A stretch of DNA of 64,000 bases from Nocardioidaceae bacterium UBA4001 (GTDB lineage Bacteria > Actinomycetota > Actinomycetes > Propionibacteriales > Nocardioidaceae), in assembly GCA_002384855.1 (NCBI GenBank), contig DGBP01000058.1, forward strand, positions 1 through 64,000, in the 5' to 3' direction. Position 1 is the stretch's first letter. Every line of letters begins with the position of its first letter. Below the pieces are notes generated by a model that was not told the origin of the DNA, did no database searches, and saw nothing but the letters and a program-made list of their open reading frames with translations. The translations under genes and the position numbers were made by a program. Of this stretch, positions 43,262 through 52,815 are shown piece after piece.

Positions 43262-46200
43262 TCAGGACGCACCTCCGTGCAGCAGGTCGGACAGGTCGGT
43301 CACCAGAGCATTCGGCGGCGACCACGAGAAGACCCCGTGAGGCACACCGTCGACGACCGGCGTCGCGGCACCGCACATGCCGCGCAGGAAGAGGTACAGC
43401 ACACCACCCAGGTGCACCGACGGGTCGTAGCCGGGCTGCCGCCAGCGGAGGTACCGGTGCAGCGCGACGGAGTACAGCAGTGCCTGCAACGGGTAGTGCG
43501 CGTGCCGCATCGCCGTCGCCACCTCCGACGGACCGTAGTCGTCGGCGGTCAGCACCTCGCCGGCACCGAGCCGGTTGGTCTTGTAGTCGACCACGAGGTA
43601 CCTCGACGCGCCGTCCTCCCCGGGAACCCGCAGCACCGCGTCGATGCTGCCCGTGAGGAATCCGCGCAGCCGTCGCTCGTTCAGCAGCGGCACGTCGAGG
43701 TCCTCGGCGTACCCCGCCAGCGGTTCGTCGGGCCGCAGGTGCCGCCGCAGCAGCCCCGCGATCTCCCGCACCGGCACCGTCCCCACCGGGGTGTCCCCAC
43801 CGGCGAGGGGCAGCTCGAACTCGAGCTCGTCCAGGCGGTCGCGTCGGGAGAGGTCCGCGAGACGGCGCCCCGACGCCAGCGGGCCGAGCGAGGTCTCCAG
43901 CGCAGGCACCAGTGAGGTGGCCAGCTCCGGCGCCGGCACTCCCACGAACCGCTCCGCTCCCTCGGCCTCCGCGGCCTCCTCGAGCTCGGCGGTCAGGTCG
44001 TCCGCGGCGAAGTCGACCCTCTCCAGCACCGCATGCACCAGGGTGCCGAAGGCCGCCCCCGACGGGAGGTCGCTCATCGGGGAGACCAGCGCGCCGCCCG
44101 CCCCGGGCCCCGCCCCCGGCTGCGGCAACCCAGCGCCGGACGCCCCCGACCCCGCCTCCGCCGGCGGCGGCTCGTCCGTGGTGCCGGGGCCCTCCGGCTC
44201 GCTGATCGCGTGCACCGCACCGGACGCCTCGTGCAGACCGGCGGTGATCCCGGTGTACGACGACCGCCCCCACGCGCGGTCCAGGGCCCGGTCGAACGAC
44301 CGCACGGCCAGGTCCGCGGAGCTCGGAGGCTGCGACGGGAGGCACTGCTCCGACACCGACCCGGTCGTCTCGACCGCGACCAGGCCACCGGACGAGGCAG
44401 CCAACGCATCCAGCCGCGACCTGGCCTCGTCGTCGCCCGGAAGGCCGACGTTGTCGGGGACGAACCCCTCCGGCGAGCGCTCCCCGAACAGCAGCCGGTG
44501 CAGTGGGGAAGCAGGGGTGTTCGAGCTCGGCACCCAGTGGGCCACCACCTGGCAGCGCGCGCGGGTGAGGGCGACGTAGGCCAGCCGGAGCGCCTCCCCC
44601 GCCTCCTCGCGCAGGTGCACGGCCTTGCGCTCGGCGTAGCCCGGACCGTCCGGGCCGCCGACGTCGAGGACCCGCCGACCGTCGGGCCGGTGCAGCCGCA
44701 TCGGGTTGGGGTCACGAGGCACCCAGCGGTCCCAGAGGAACGGTGCGTAGACCACCGGGAACTCCAGGCCCTTGCTGCGCCAGATGGTCATCACCTGCAC
44801 CGCCTTGGCGTCGGAGTCGAGGCGCCGGCTGCGCTCCTCGTCGACGTCGCCGACAGCCTCGGCCATCCGGTGCTGGAGCCACTGCACGAGCGAGGAGACG
44901 CCGGAGTACCCCTCGGTCGCCGCCTCGTGCAGCGCCTGCCCGATGTGACGAAGGTCGGTGAGGTCGCGCTCGCCGTCGACGCGCGACAGCACCCGGCGCG
45001 GCAGCCCGGTCGCGGTGACCGCCTCGACCAGCGCGGCGACGCCGTGGCCGGTGAGCGTCTCCGCCCAGGAGCGCAGCCGTGCCCCGAGTGCCTCCTGCGC
45101 GGACTTGTCCGCGCCGGCCAGCTCGGCAGCGGACCACCCGACGAAGTCGGTCAGCGCGGCGCTGCGCACCAACCCGCTGCGGTTGGGCTGCTCGAGCGCG
45201 CTGAGCAAGGTCAGCCACTGGTCGGCGGCGTCGGAGAGGAACACCGAGGTGGTCGCGGTGAGCACCACCGGTACGTCCAGGGCGGCGAGGGCGTCGCGCA
45301 CCGAGGCACCGTCGTCGTTGCGGCGGACCAGCACCGCCACGTCGGCGGCCTCGAGGGGGCGGCGGTCGCCGTTCCGCTCGACGATCTGCGCCTCCGAGGA
45401 CAGCAGCGCGACGATGTCGGCGGCGACGTCCTGGGCGACGTACGGCCGGGCCTGTCCGACGGTGACCTTGCCCTTCATCGACGCTCCGAAGACCGACCGC
45501 GGGGTACGTCGGAGGCGCACCGGTGCCGCCGACGGGGCGTCGACCAGCGACGGGTCGGAGTGGGCAGCCTCCACCGGCCGGACCACGATGTCCTCCTCGC
45601 CCAGGGCGGTGTCGCCCAGGAGGTGCCCCAGCCCCTCGACGAGCGGGCGGTCGCTGCGCCAGTTGCGGCCGAGCGTCGCCTCGGACCCGGCTGCGTCCTT
45701 GGCGAGGAGGTAGGTCACCACGTCGGCCCCGCGGAAGGCGTAGATCGCCTGCTTCGGGTCGCCGATCAGCACCAGCGTGCGGTGGCCGTGGAAGGCCCGC
45801 TCGAGGATCTCCCACTGCACCGGGTCGGTGTCCTGGAACTCGTCGACGAGCACGATCCGGTAGCGGCTGCGGATCCGCTCGCACGCGTCCTCCCCCGTCT
45901 CGGGGTGGCACAGCGCGTCGCGCAGGTAGACCAGGAGGTCGTCGTAGTCCATCACCCGCATCCGACGCTTGCGGCGCTGCACCTCACGGCGGGCGCGGTC
46001 GGCGAGGTCGTGTCGCACGAACGGCCCCGACCCGGGGTCGGCGTCCGCCGGCTCGAGCTGCGCCGCGGGGTCGCCGACGGCCGCCCGGGCCAGTGCGGCC
46101 GCCGCGTCGAACGCGAAGGAGCCGGCCGCGGGGCTGTCGTCGCGGCCGTAGTCGGCGAGGTACAGGTCGGTCGCGACGTCCGCGACGAGGTCGTTGGTCT

Positions 46201-46654
46201 GGTCGGCGAAGGTGACGTCGGCGTCGAGGTCGGCCGCGATCCCCAAACCCGCCAGCATCTGGTGGCAGAACCCGTGCGTGGTGGCGATGGTGGCTGCGTC
46301 GAAGTCGGCGACCCCTCGGGCGAGCCGCTGCCGACGCAGAAGGGCGACGTCGTCGGGACCGTCCACGAGCCACCGCACCAGGTCGTCCTTCGACTTCCGC
46401 GCCGACGCGACGTCCTCCAGGGCGGTGGTGACCTCGGTGAGCCGCTGCCGGACCCGTTCGCGCAGCTCCGCGGTGGCGGCGCGGCCGAACGTCACGAGCA
46501 TCAGCTCGTCGATCCGGGCGACACCCTCGGCGAGGTACCTGACGGCGAGGCCGGCGATGGTGTGGGTCTTGCCCGTCCCTGCGCTGGCCTCGAGCGCGGT
46601 GGTGCCCTGCGGCAGGTCGGGACCGCAGAGGTCGAACACGGCCGGGGTGGTCAT
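43262..46654 (-). CDS. recB: exodeoxyribonuclease V beta subunit RecB
   Basis: A 1130-aa UvrD-type helicase/nuclease. Walker A is LEASAGTGKTHTIAGLAVRY at residues 22-41, motif II IVLVDEFQDTDPVQWEILER, motif III GDPKQAIYAFRGAD, and motif VI in ALRLAYVALTRARCQVVAHW. The C-terminal nuclease domain has the key YLVVDYKTNRLGAG (Asp and Lys) and LQALLYSVALHRYLRWRQPG. With RecC and RecD it unwinds and resects double-strand ends and degrades foreign DNA. Its start overlaps the recC stop by 4 bp, and recD follows after 8 bases, so subunits are made in step. Length is near the normal 1100-1200 aa. Confidence 0.94.
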   Translation of the reverse strand: MTTPAVFDLCGPDLPQGTTALEASAGTGKTHTIAGLAVRYLAEGVARIDELMLVTFGRAATAELRERVRQRLTEVTTALEDVASARKSKDDLVRWLVDGPDDVALLRRQRLARGVADFDAATIATTHGFCHQMLAGLGIAADLDADVTFADQTNDLVADVATDLYLADYGRDDSPAAGSFAFDAAAALARAAVGDPAAQLEPADADPGSGPFVRHDLADRARREVQRRKRRMRVMDYDDLLVYLRDALCHPETGEDACERIRSRYRIVLVDEFQDTDPVQWEILERAFHGHRTLVLIGDPKQAIYAFRGADVVTYLLAKDAAGSEATLGRNWRSDRPLVEGLGHLLGDTALGEEDIVVRPVEAAHSDPSLVDAPSAAPVRLRRTPRSVFGASMKGKVTVGQARPYVAQDVAADIVALLSSEAQIVERNGDRRPLEAADVAVLVRRNDDGASVRDALAALDVPVVLTATTSVFLSDAADQWLTLLSALEQPNRSGLVRSAALTDFVGWSAAELAGADKSAQEALGARLRSWAETLTGHGVAALVEAVTATGLPRRVLSRVDGERDLTDLRHIGQALHEAATEGYSGVSSLVQWLQHRMAEAVGDVDEERSRRLDSDAKAVQVMTIWRSKGLEFPVVYAPFLWDRWVPRDPNPMRLHRPDGRRVLDVGGPDGPGYAERKAVHLREEAGEALRLAYVALTRARCQVVAHWVPSSNTPASPLHRLLFGERSPEGFVPDNVGLPGDDEARSRLDALAASSGGLVAVETTGSVSEQCLPSQPPSSADLAVRSFDRALDRAWGRSSYTGITAGLHEASGAVHAISEPEGPGTTDEPPPAEAGSGASGAGLPQPGAGPGAGGALVSPMSDLPSGAAFGTLVHAVLERVDFAADDLTAELEEAAEAEGAERFVGVPAPELATSLVPALETSLGPLASGRRLADLSRRDRLDELEFELPLAGGDTPVGTVPVREIAGLLRRHLRPDEPLAGYAEDLDVPLLNERRLRGFLTGSIDAVLRVPGEDGASRYLVVDYKTNRLGAGEVLTADDYGPSEVATAMRHAHYPLQALLYSVALHRYLRWRQPGYDPSVHLGGVLYLFLRGMCGAATPVVDGVPHGVFSWSPPNALVTDLSDLLHGGAS

Positions 46655-49600
46655 GAGCTGGTCTCCTCCACCTCGAGCAGGGGCGTCCAGATGGCCCGGG
46701 CCAGCTGCCCGAACAGGTCCGGCTCGTCGTCGTACCCCAGCCCCTCGACCGGACGTCCGGCGCGGAGGTCTGACATCTCCTTCAGGCCGCAGCGGCGGTG
46801 GTCGCCGTCGTCGAACTCGCCCCACGCGCCGTTGTTGCCCTGCGACCTCCACTTCTTCCCGGCGAAGCCGGCGGCGGTCTCGGGGTTGACGCCGTCGCGC
46901 CGCTTCTCGGCGTAGGCACACGCCGTCCTCGGAGGCACGGGGAGGGGCCGCGTGAGCCCGAGGTGGTACACCCCGACCAGCCGGTCGAGTGTCTCCAGGG
47001 CCGCCTGCGGCGAGACCTTGCCCGGCGCGACGAAGGCGCCGACCACCGGTTCCTTGTCCGAGATCCCCCGGCCCACGGTGGCCGAGCGCCAGCCCCCGTC
47101 GGGGTGCCCTGCGACCAGGGAGAGGAGCTGCACCCAGGCGCGGATCCGGTGCTTGGGCGAGAGCTTGGAGTACTCGATGCGCAGCAGGCAGTCGCCGTGC
47201 ACCCGTGGCACCGACCCCTCGATCCGGGCGCCGGAGGGCAGGTCGAGCGACACGTCGTAGGTCTCGGCCGGGACGTTGCGCAGGTTCAGGGTCTTCACCA
47301 GCAGGCTCTCGACGTCGTCGACCACGGGCTCGAGGACGGCCGCTCCCAGGCGGCCGGGTGGCAGCTCGCCGCGGAGCCGCTCCACGTGCTCGGCGTCGGC
47401 GCGGGAGTGGCCCGCGAGTCCCGCCCGCAGGGCACGGTCGCCGACCTGCCAGAGCTCGAGGTTGTCCGGTGCGACCGGGACGGCGTCGGACGGCTCGTCC
47501 TGCTGGTCGGCGGTGCGTACGTCGAGCCGCTCGCGCAGGAACCCGCGGACCGGGTGCTCGAGGAACCGGGCCAGCGCGTCGAGCGACACCGGCTCGCGTG
47601 GCCCGGCCGACCCGGCCGGCCCGACCGCCGGGAGCGGGTCGGCCAGGAACGGCTGACGCTGCCCCTGGCCGTCCCGCAGCGTGAGGCTGCCCTCGTAGGA
47701 GGCCACGTCGAAGCTGAACGGCCCACCCCGCCGCAGCTGCTCGGGAAGTCCACCCCTCACGAAGTTGCGGGCGTCGAACGGCTGCAGCGGGTGACGCCTC
47801 AGCACGTGGTCGCGCACGCATGCCGCTCCGTCCGAGGCCACCACGGCGGTCCGCTCCAGCACGTCGAGCAGCTCCCCCAGTGGCACCGCCGGCGGACGCT
47901 CGGCACCGGTGCGCTCGTCGGCGCCGGTATAGAGCACCACGAGGCGCTCTCGGGCAGCGAGGATCGCGTCCAGGAACAGCTGGCGGTCCTCCGAACGCCG
48001 GTCGCGCTCCCCGACACGCGGGTCGCGGGCGAGGACGTCGTCGCCGTCGACCCGGGTGCTGCGCGGGAAGACCCCGTCGTCGAGCCCGAGCAGGCACACC
48101 ACCCGGTGCGGCACCGAGCGCATCGGCACCATCGTGCAGATCGTCAGGTGGCCGGTGCGGAAGTTCGCCCGGGTGGGCCGACCCGCGAGCCGGTCGCCGA
48201 GCAGGGCGCGCACGTCGGAGAGCCTCAGCGCAGCCGGTGCCCCCGCGGCGGCGGCCACCGCCCCGGCCAGCGTCGCCTTGGCCTGGCTGACCTGCCACGC
48301 GTCGCGCGGGGACACGTCCGTGAAGGCGTCCACCGCGTCGGACAGGGCCGCGATCCAGTCGTCGATCGGCTGCTCGGTGCCGAGCATGCCGATGACCGCG
48401 TCGAGCCGGTCCACCAGCTCGGCCAGGCGCCCGGCGAGGTCGACCTCGGTGGAGTCGACGTCGTCGAGAGGCAGCGCGGTGCCGACCGAGCGCAGGCCGT
48501 CCTCGTCCATCGCGACCCCGAGCAGGATCCGGTCGAGGCCGTGGCGCCAGGTGTTCTGGGCGACGCCGGCGAGGCCGTACGGCGCCCGCGACTCGCCGTC
48601 GAGCCCCCACCTGACCCCCGAGCGGCGCACCCAGTCCCCGACTCGCTCCAGGTCGTCCTCGTCGAGACCGAACCTCCGGCGCACGGGCTGCATCGCGACG
48701 AGGTCGAGCACCTCCGAGGCCGTCAGCCGTGAGTCGGCGAGATCCAGCAGGCGCGCCACCACGGCGAGGACGGGGTTGGTCTGACGCAGCGACCGGTCGG
48801 CCAGCCGGAAGGTCAGCCGATGGCCGGGGTGCGGCTCCCCCTCGCGCCTGTCGTCCTCCGCCTCGACCGACTCGACCCCGAAGGCCGCGCTGATCAAGGG
48901 GGCGTACGCCTCCACGTCGGGGCACATCACGATGACGTCCCTCAGCTCCAGCGTCGGGTCGTCCGCGAGGAGCCCGAGCAGCACCTCGCGGAGCACCTCG
49001 ACCTGCCGGTGCCGCCCGTGGCAGGTGTGGACCTGGATGCTCGTGTCGTCCGCGCCGAGCCGGTGCGTCTCGGCGGGCGAACGGCTCTCGGGCGACCGGC
49101 TCTCGGCGGAACGCACGGCCGGGGCACGGTCCGCGTGGAGGTCCCGCTGCAGGGCGCCGAGCAGCGTCTCCGGGACGGCCGGCGCCTCGAGGTGCTCGTC
49201 GGCCGCCGGCGTCAGGGTGCTCCCGAGCCGGAGCTGCATCTCGCGAGCGTCGCGGCCCAGCGAACGGACAAGGGGGTGTCGCGGCGTCGCGGCCGTCGGG
49301 TCGTCGCGGCGCCGGCTCCTGCGGGGACGTGCGTCGTCCTGGAGGTGCTGCCACAGGCCGGAGGACGGGTGCGGCAGCCACAGGTGCACCTCACGCCCTT
49401 CCGCGAGCGCGTCGAGGACGGTGAGCTGCTGGGTGGTGAGCCGGGTCGGTCCGAAGACCGAGAACCTCTCCGGCAGGTCGACCACGCCCGGGTCCTCCCG
49501 CAGCGCACGGCACCCCGGCTCGAGACGCTCGGCCGTGCTCTCGCTGCCCAGGTGCGCTCGCAGCCTCCGCCACAGCTCCGCCTGCCAGGCCAGATCGGGC

Positions 49601-50190
49601 GCGAGCGGGCCGTCGTACCCGTCGGTGTCCTTGCCCTGCAGCCAGTCCAGCAGCATCGCGGGCCGCTCGGCGGCGTAGGTGGAGTACAGCCCGGCGAGCT
49701 TCTGCGCCACCGCCATCCGCCGTCCACGGCCGCTGCCGTCGGCACCGGAACCGCCCCCGGCCGCACCGGCCCCACCGGACACCACGCCCAGGTGGCGGCC
49801 CAGGGTCCGGCACCAGTCCTCACCGGCGACGGCGTCGACCACCTCCAGCAAGGGCCACACGAGGCGGTGGGTGGTCCACGGGTCCTCGTCGGGGTCGACC
49901 CGGCAGGCGGCGGCGAGCGCGTCACGGACGAGGCGACCGGGCGAGGGGAAGACCACGTTCGCGCAGATCCCGTCGGCCCCGGCGCCGTCGGTGACGGGGA
50001 CGGCCCCCAGCGTCGTGGACAGGGATTGCGCGATCCACCGCTCGACACCCCTCGAGGGCACCGCGACCACGTCGGGGGTGAACGGGTCGGCCGGCACGTC
50101 GGCGAGCACCTCGGCCAGGCGGCGGACGAGCACGTCGGACCGCTCCGCGCGGTGGATCGTCAACGACACCTGGACCCCCTGTCCCGCCAC
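46651..50190 (-). CDS. recC: exodeoxyribonuclease V gamma subunit RecC
   Basis: About 1179 aa from GTG 50190, or 1172 aa from GTG 50169, which has the better AGGGGG Shine-Dalgarno. RecC has inactivated helicase and nuclease folds and reads Chi. Recognisable parts are DPFTPDVVAVPSRGVERWIA near the N-terminus, ERFSVFGPTRLTTQQLTVLD, HTCHGRHRQVEVLREVLLGL, VIVMCPDVEAYAPLISAAFG, VPHRVVCLLGLDDGVFPRST, and the C-terminal WGEFDDGDHRRCGLKEMSDL. It heads the recC-recB-recD operon. Divergent from it is a gluconokinase whose front end is missing, so a deletion has ended close to the recC promoter and may have changed its upstream control region. Confidence 0.93.
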   Translation of the reverse strand: MAGQGVQVSLTIHRAERSDVLVRRLAEVLADVPADPFTPDVVAVPSRGVERWIAQSLSTTLGAVPVTDGAGADGICANVVFPSPGRLVRDALAAACRVDPDEDPWTTHRLVWPLLEVVDAVAGEDWCRTLGRHLGVVSGGAGAAGGGSGADGSGRGRRMAVAQKLAGLYSTYAAERPAMLLDWLQGKDTDGYDGPLAPDLAWQAELWRRLRAHLGSESTAERLEPGCRALREDPGVVDLPERFSVFGPTRLTTQQLTVLDALAEGREVHLWLPHPSSGLWQHLQDDARPRRSRRRDDPTAATPRHPLVRSLGRDAREMQLRLGSTLTPAADEHLEAPAVPETLLGALQRDLHADRAPAVRSAESRSPESRSPAETHRLGADDTSIQVHTCHGRHRQVEVLREVLLGLLADDPTLELRDVIVMCPDVEAYAPLISAAFGVESVEAEDDRREGEPHPGHRLTFRLADRSLRQTNPVLAVVARLLDLADSRLTASEVLDLVAMQPVRRRFGLDEDDLERVGDWVRRSGVRWGLDGESRAPYGLAGVAQNTWRHGLDRILLGVAMDEDGLRSVGTALPLDDVDSTEVDLAGRLAELVDRLDAVIGMLGTEQPIDDWIAALSDAVDAFTDVSPRDAWQVSQAKATLAGAVAAAAGAPAALRLSDVRALLGDRLAGRPTRANFRTGHLTICTMVPMRSVPHRVVCLLGLDDGVFPRSTRVDGDDVLARDPRVGERDRRSEDRQLFLDAILAARERLVVLYTGADERTGAERPPAVPLGELLDVLERTAVVASDGAACVRDHVLRRHPLQPFDARNFVRGGLPEQLRRGGPFSFDVASYEGSLTLRDGQGQRQPFLADPLPAVGPAGSAGPREPVSLDALARFLEHPVRGFLRERLDVRTADQQDEPSDAVPVAPDNLELWQVGDRALRAGLAGHSRADAEHVERLRGELPPGRLGAAVLEPVVDDVESLLVKTLNLRNVPAETYDVSLDLPSGARIEGSVPRVHGDCLLRIEYSKLSPKHRIRAWVQLLSLVAGHPDGGWRSATVGRGISDKEPVVGAFVAPGKVSPQAALETLDRLVGVYHLGLTRPLPVPPRTACAYAEKRRDGVNPETAAGFAGKKWRSQGNNGAWGEFDDGDHRRCGLKEMSDLRAGRPVEGLGYDDEPDLFGQLARAIWTPLLEVEETSS

Positions 50191-50257
50191 CTGGGTCGGC
50201 GGCGGTCCCGACCCTAACGCGACCCACCGACAGTCCGACGCCCGTCCGACCCGCCGA

Positions 50258-50711
50258 CGCCGACCTCGGCGTGGCGCTGATCGAGGGCGACTCCTACCAC
50301 CCGCCGGCCAACATCGAGAAGATGTCGTCCGGCCACCCGCTGACCGACGAGGACCGGCGGCCCTGGCTGGAGACGCTCGCGGGCCTGGTCGCCGACCAAC
50401 GGGCCGCCGGCCGCACCGCGGTGCTCGCCTGCTCCGCGCTTCGCCGGGCCTACCGCGACATCCTGCGCGGGGACATCCCGCCCGACGAGGTCTTCTTCGT
50501 CCACCTGCACGCCGACTTCGACGTGCTCGACGCCCGCATGCGTGCCCGCGATCACTTCATGCCTCCGGCCCTGCTGCAGTCGCAGTTCGACACCCTCGAA
50601 CCGTTGGAGCCCGACGAGACGGGTGTGCTCGTGGACGTCGCGCTGTCCGTCGACGAGGTGATGGACCAGGTCCGCGAGGCCATCGACAACTGGCGGTCCG
50701 CCCGGGGCTGA
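50258..50711 (+). pseudogene. 5'-truncated gluconokinase
   Basis: The sequence reads ADLGVALIEGDSYHPPANIE, then KMSSGHPLTDEDRRPWLETL, RTAVLACSALRRAYRDILRG, DEVFFVHLHADFDVLDARM and HFMPPALLQSQFDTLEPLE, all consecutive gluconokinase (GntK) motifs. The first about 30 residues, including the P-loop GxxGxGKS that holds ATP, are absent. Upstream there are only about 45 bases before the divergent recC starts. A GTG at 50271 could start a 146-aa product but it could not bind ATP in the normal way. I read it as a pseudogene made by a deletion that joined the kinase body to the recC side. Confidence 0.75.
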
Positions 50712-50715
50712 GGGT

Positions 50716-51210
50716 TCAACCGGCGCCACGCAGGACCCGCGAAACTGCGCCCTGCCCCTTGCTCTCCGCGTGCTCGAGCGCGGTCACACCGTCGCTGTCG
50801 GCGATCGAGGGGTCCGCGCCCGCGGCGAGGAGGACACGGACGATCTCCTGGTACGGCGCGGACTCGTCGCCCAGGATCACCGCCTCGTGCAGCGCGGTCC
50901 ATCCGAGGTCGTTGACGTGGTCGAGCTCGGTGCCTGCCCTGACCAGCCGTCCGACGACATCCCAGTGACCACGCTCGGCGGCCGTCCGTGGGTCCGGGGT
51001 CACAGGGGTCTCCGATCTGGTCGGTGCCGGGGACTGCCTCGTGGCCGGGTCGGGCGGTCCGCGGTGGTTGCCTCGCTCTGGGTCCGGGATGGACTCGGGC
51101 TCGATCCCGACTGCTGGGGGCCAAAGGTGCACCCGGCGACCAGGGCGGCAACGAGGCCTGCCGCCGCGGCGGATCGAGGGGGCTTGGACGGCCTCCTCCC
51201 CGTTCGCCAT
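50716..51210 (-). pseudogene. collapsed ankyrin-repeat lipoprotein gene
   Basis: Two frames carry parts of one ancestral protein. One (about 51190-51000) gives a lipoprotein signal, SAAAAGLVAALVAGCTFGPQ with lipobox LVAGC, followed by a Ser/Pro/Thr linker that stops at TGA. The other (to the stop at 50716) gives only the last two ankyrin repeats, RTAAERGHWDVVGRLVRAGT then ELDHVNDLGWTALHEAVILG and VLLAAGADPSIADSDGVTAL. The early repeats are missing and the frame differs, so a frame-changing deletion removed the middle. An uninterrupted 164-aa reading from ATG 51210 exists but skips the lipobox frame. It is convergent with the gluconokinase remnant, 4 bases apart. Confidence 0.6.
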
Positions 51211-51317
51211 GCTTGAACCGTCAATCCTGCTCGCCGGGTGCCTCGGCGGCAACCGGCCATCCCGGCACAAGCCCTAGGGTGAGCAGCGCAGTGGCAGCGT
51301 CGACGAGGGGAGCAGGC

Positions 51318-52376
51318 GTGGCACTCGAGCAGCTGGGGACGCCGCAGGATCCGGCCTTCGGGCTCGACACGTTCGGGGACCGGGGCTCCGACACGGTCGG
51401 CCGGGTGGTGTCGCACGCGGACGCTCTCCGCCAGGTCGTCGAGGAGGCAGTGCTGGCCGACCGGCTGGGCCTGGCCTACTTCGGTGTCGGCGAGCACCAC
51501 CGCGACGACTTCGCGATCTCCTCCCCCGACGTCGTCCTCGCCGCGATCGCGGGCCGCACCGAGAGGATCCGCCTGGGCACGAGCGTGACCGTGCTCAGCT
51601 CCGACGACCCGGTGCGGGTGTTCGAGCGGTTCTCCACGCTCGATGCGCTCTCCGGTGGCCGCGCCGAGGTCACGCTCGGGCGCGGGTCGTTCAGCGAGTC
51701 CTTCCCGCTGTTCGGCTACCGCCTCGAGGACTACGAGGTGCTGTTCGCCGAGAAGCTCGACCTGTTCGCGCACCTGCTCCGCGAGGGACCCGTCACCTGG
51801 GAGGGCACCACCCGTCTCCCGTTGACCGGCCAGCGCGCCTATCCTCCGACCGAGTCCGGCCGGCTCCCCACCTGGGTGGGCGTCGGCGGGACGCCGCAGT
51901 CGGTGGTCCGTGCCGCAAAGTACGCCATGCCGTTGGTTCTCGCGGTGATCGGTGGCTCGCCGGCCCAGTTCGCGCCGCTGGTCGACCTCTACCACCGGGC
52001 CCTCGGTGAGTACGGCCACGAGACGCTCCCGATCAGCATGCACTCCCCCGGACACGTCGCCGAGACCGACGCTCTCGCCGTCGAGGAGCACTTCGAGTAC
52101 CACGCCGAGCAGTTCACCCAGATCGGTCGCGAACGGGGTTGGCCGCCGTTCACGCGGATCGCCTACAACCAGATGCTCAGCCGCGAGGGGTCCCTGTTCG
52201 TCGGCTCGCCCGAGACCGTGGCGCAGAAAATCGCCTGGGCGATGCGCACCCTGAAGCTTTCGCGCTTCCAGATGAAGTACACCGTCGGTCGCCAGCCGAA
52301 CACAGCCCGGATGTCGTCGATCCGGTTGTACGCCGAGGAGGTCGTGCCGCGGGTGCGGGAGCTGCTGAGCTCCTGA
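51318..52376 (+). CDS. LLM-class flavin-dependent oxidoreductase
   Basis: A 352-aa luciferase-like flavoprotein. Characteristic parts are FGLDTFGDRGSDTVGRVVSH near the N-terminus, LGLAYFGVGEHHRDDFAISS, RIRLGTSVTVLSSDDPVRVF, FSTLDALSGGRAEVTLGRGS and WVGVGGTPQSVVRAAKYAMP. This set fits the Atu2307-like branch of probable oxidoreductases. The GTG at 51318 follows GAGGGGAGCAGG, so the 110-residue upstream extension of the open frame is rejected. Substrate unknown; FMN is the likely cofactor. It is not linked to the other LLM gene at 32.8 kb and differs from it in the N-terminal pattern. Confidence 0.87.
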   Translation: MALEQLGTPQDPAFGLDTFGDRGSDTVGRVVSHADALRQVVEEAVLADRLGLAYFGVGEHHRDDFAISSPDVVLAAIAGRTERIRLGTSVTVLSSDDPVRVFERFSTLDALSGGRAEVTLGRGSFSESFPLFGYRLEDYEVLFAEKLDLFAHLLREGPVTWEGTTRLPLTGQRAYPPTESGRLPTWVGVGGTPQSVVRAAKYAMPLVLAVIGGSPAQFAPLVDLYHRALGEYGHETLPISMHSPGHVAETDALAVEEHFEYHAEQFTQIGRERGWPPFTRIAYNQMLSREGSLFVGSPETVAQKIAWAMRTLKLSRFQMKYTVGRQPNTARMSSIRLYAEEVVPRVRELLSS

Positions 52377-52429
52377 CCTCCACCCGGCACGGGGCCCAGC
52401 GTAAGGCAAGGCCCTGATCGTGGTTTCGT

Positions 52430-52645
52430 TCGCGCAGCCACTGCACGGCGACCCAGCGGCACGACCACTGCGGCCATCACCCATCCCTCCCACACATCGA
52501 GCGCCTTGCCGGTGGCGAGGACCGCGGCGAGCATGAACGTGAGGTACACCCCGAACAGCACACCGTCCCTGGCCTTGCCGCTGCCCTTCCGGACAAGGAC
52601 GACAGACGTCACGGCGATCGCGGCCGCCACGGCAGCGACCGACCA
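52430..52645 (-). pseudogene. remnant of a small membrane protein
   Basis: The leftward frame reads HWSVAAVAAAIAVTSVVLVR, KGSGKARDGVLFGVYLTFML, AAVLATGKALDVWEGWVMAA and VVVPLGRR, two or three transmembrane helices with short loops. It has no convincing start codon with a ribosome-binding site, and past about 52430 it runs on as antisense of the LLM gene's end. It looks like a fragment that lost both ends. Other parts of 52377-52815 hold no gene I can support. Confidence 0.4.
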
Positions 52646-52702
52646 GTGAGGGGCACCCTTGCCAACGGCGGCAGCATTGCAGACACGTCGGTTGGACCAT
52701 GC

Positions 52703-52793
52703 CGGACAGGAGGCCGTGCCAAGAACCGCCCCGCTGCAGCGGCAGCGGCGGACCGAGTCCCCGCTGCATCGATGGATCAGGCTCTCCTGTCCG
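52703..52793. repeat. 10-bp inverted repeat with internal 12-bp palindrome
   Basis: CGGACAGGAG at 52703-52712 and its exact complement at 52784-52793 flank 71 bases. Within them a perfect palindrome CCGCTGCAGCGG lies at 52731-52742. The element ends 22 bases before the lipase start. It may be a tiny inverted-repeat element or a regulatory site. Confidence 0.5.
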
Positions 52794-52815
52794 ACCGCTG
52801 TGGTTGAGTGAGGCC

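Noticed and set aside
43262..49381. Single 2039-aa frame through recB and into recC
   Set aside because: The part before ATG 46654 is an off-frame reading of recC (Arg/Pro-rich); the true recB starts at 46654 with a 4-bp overlap with recC.
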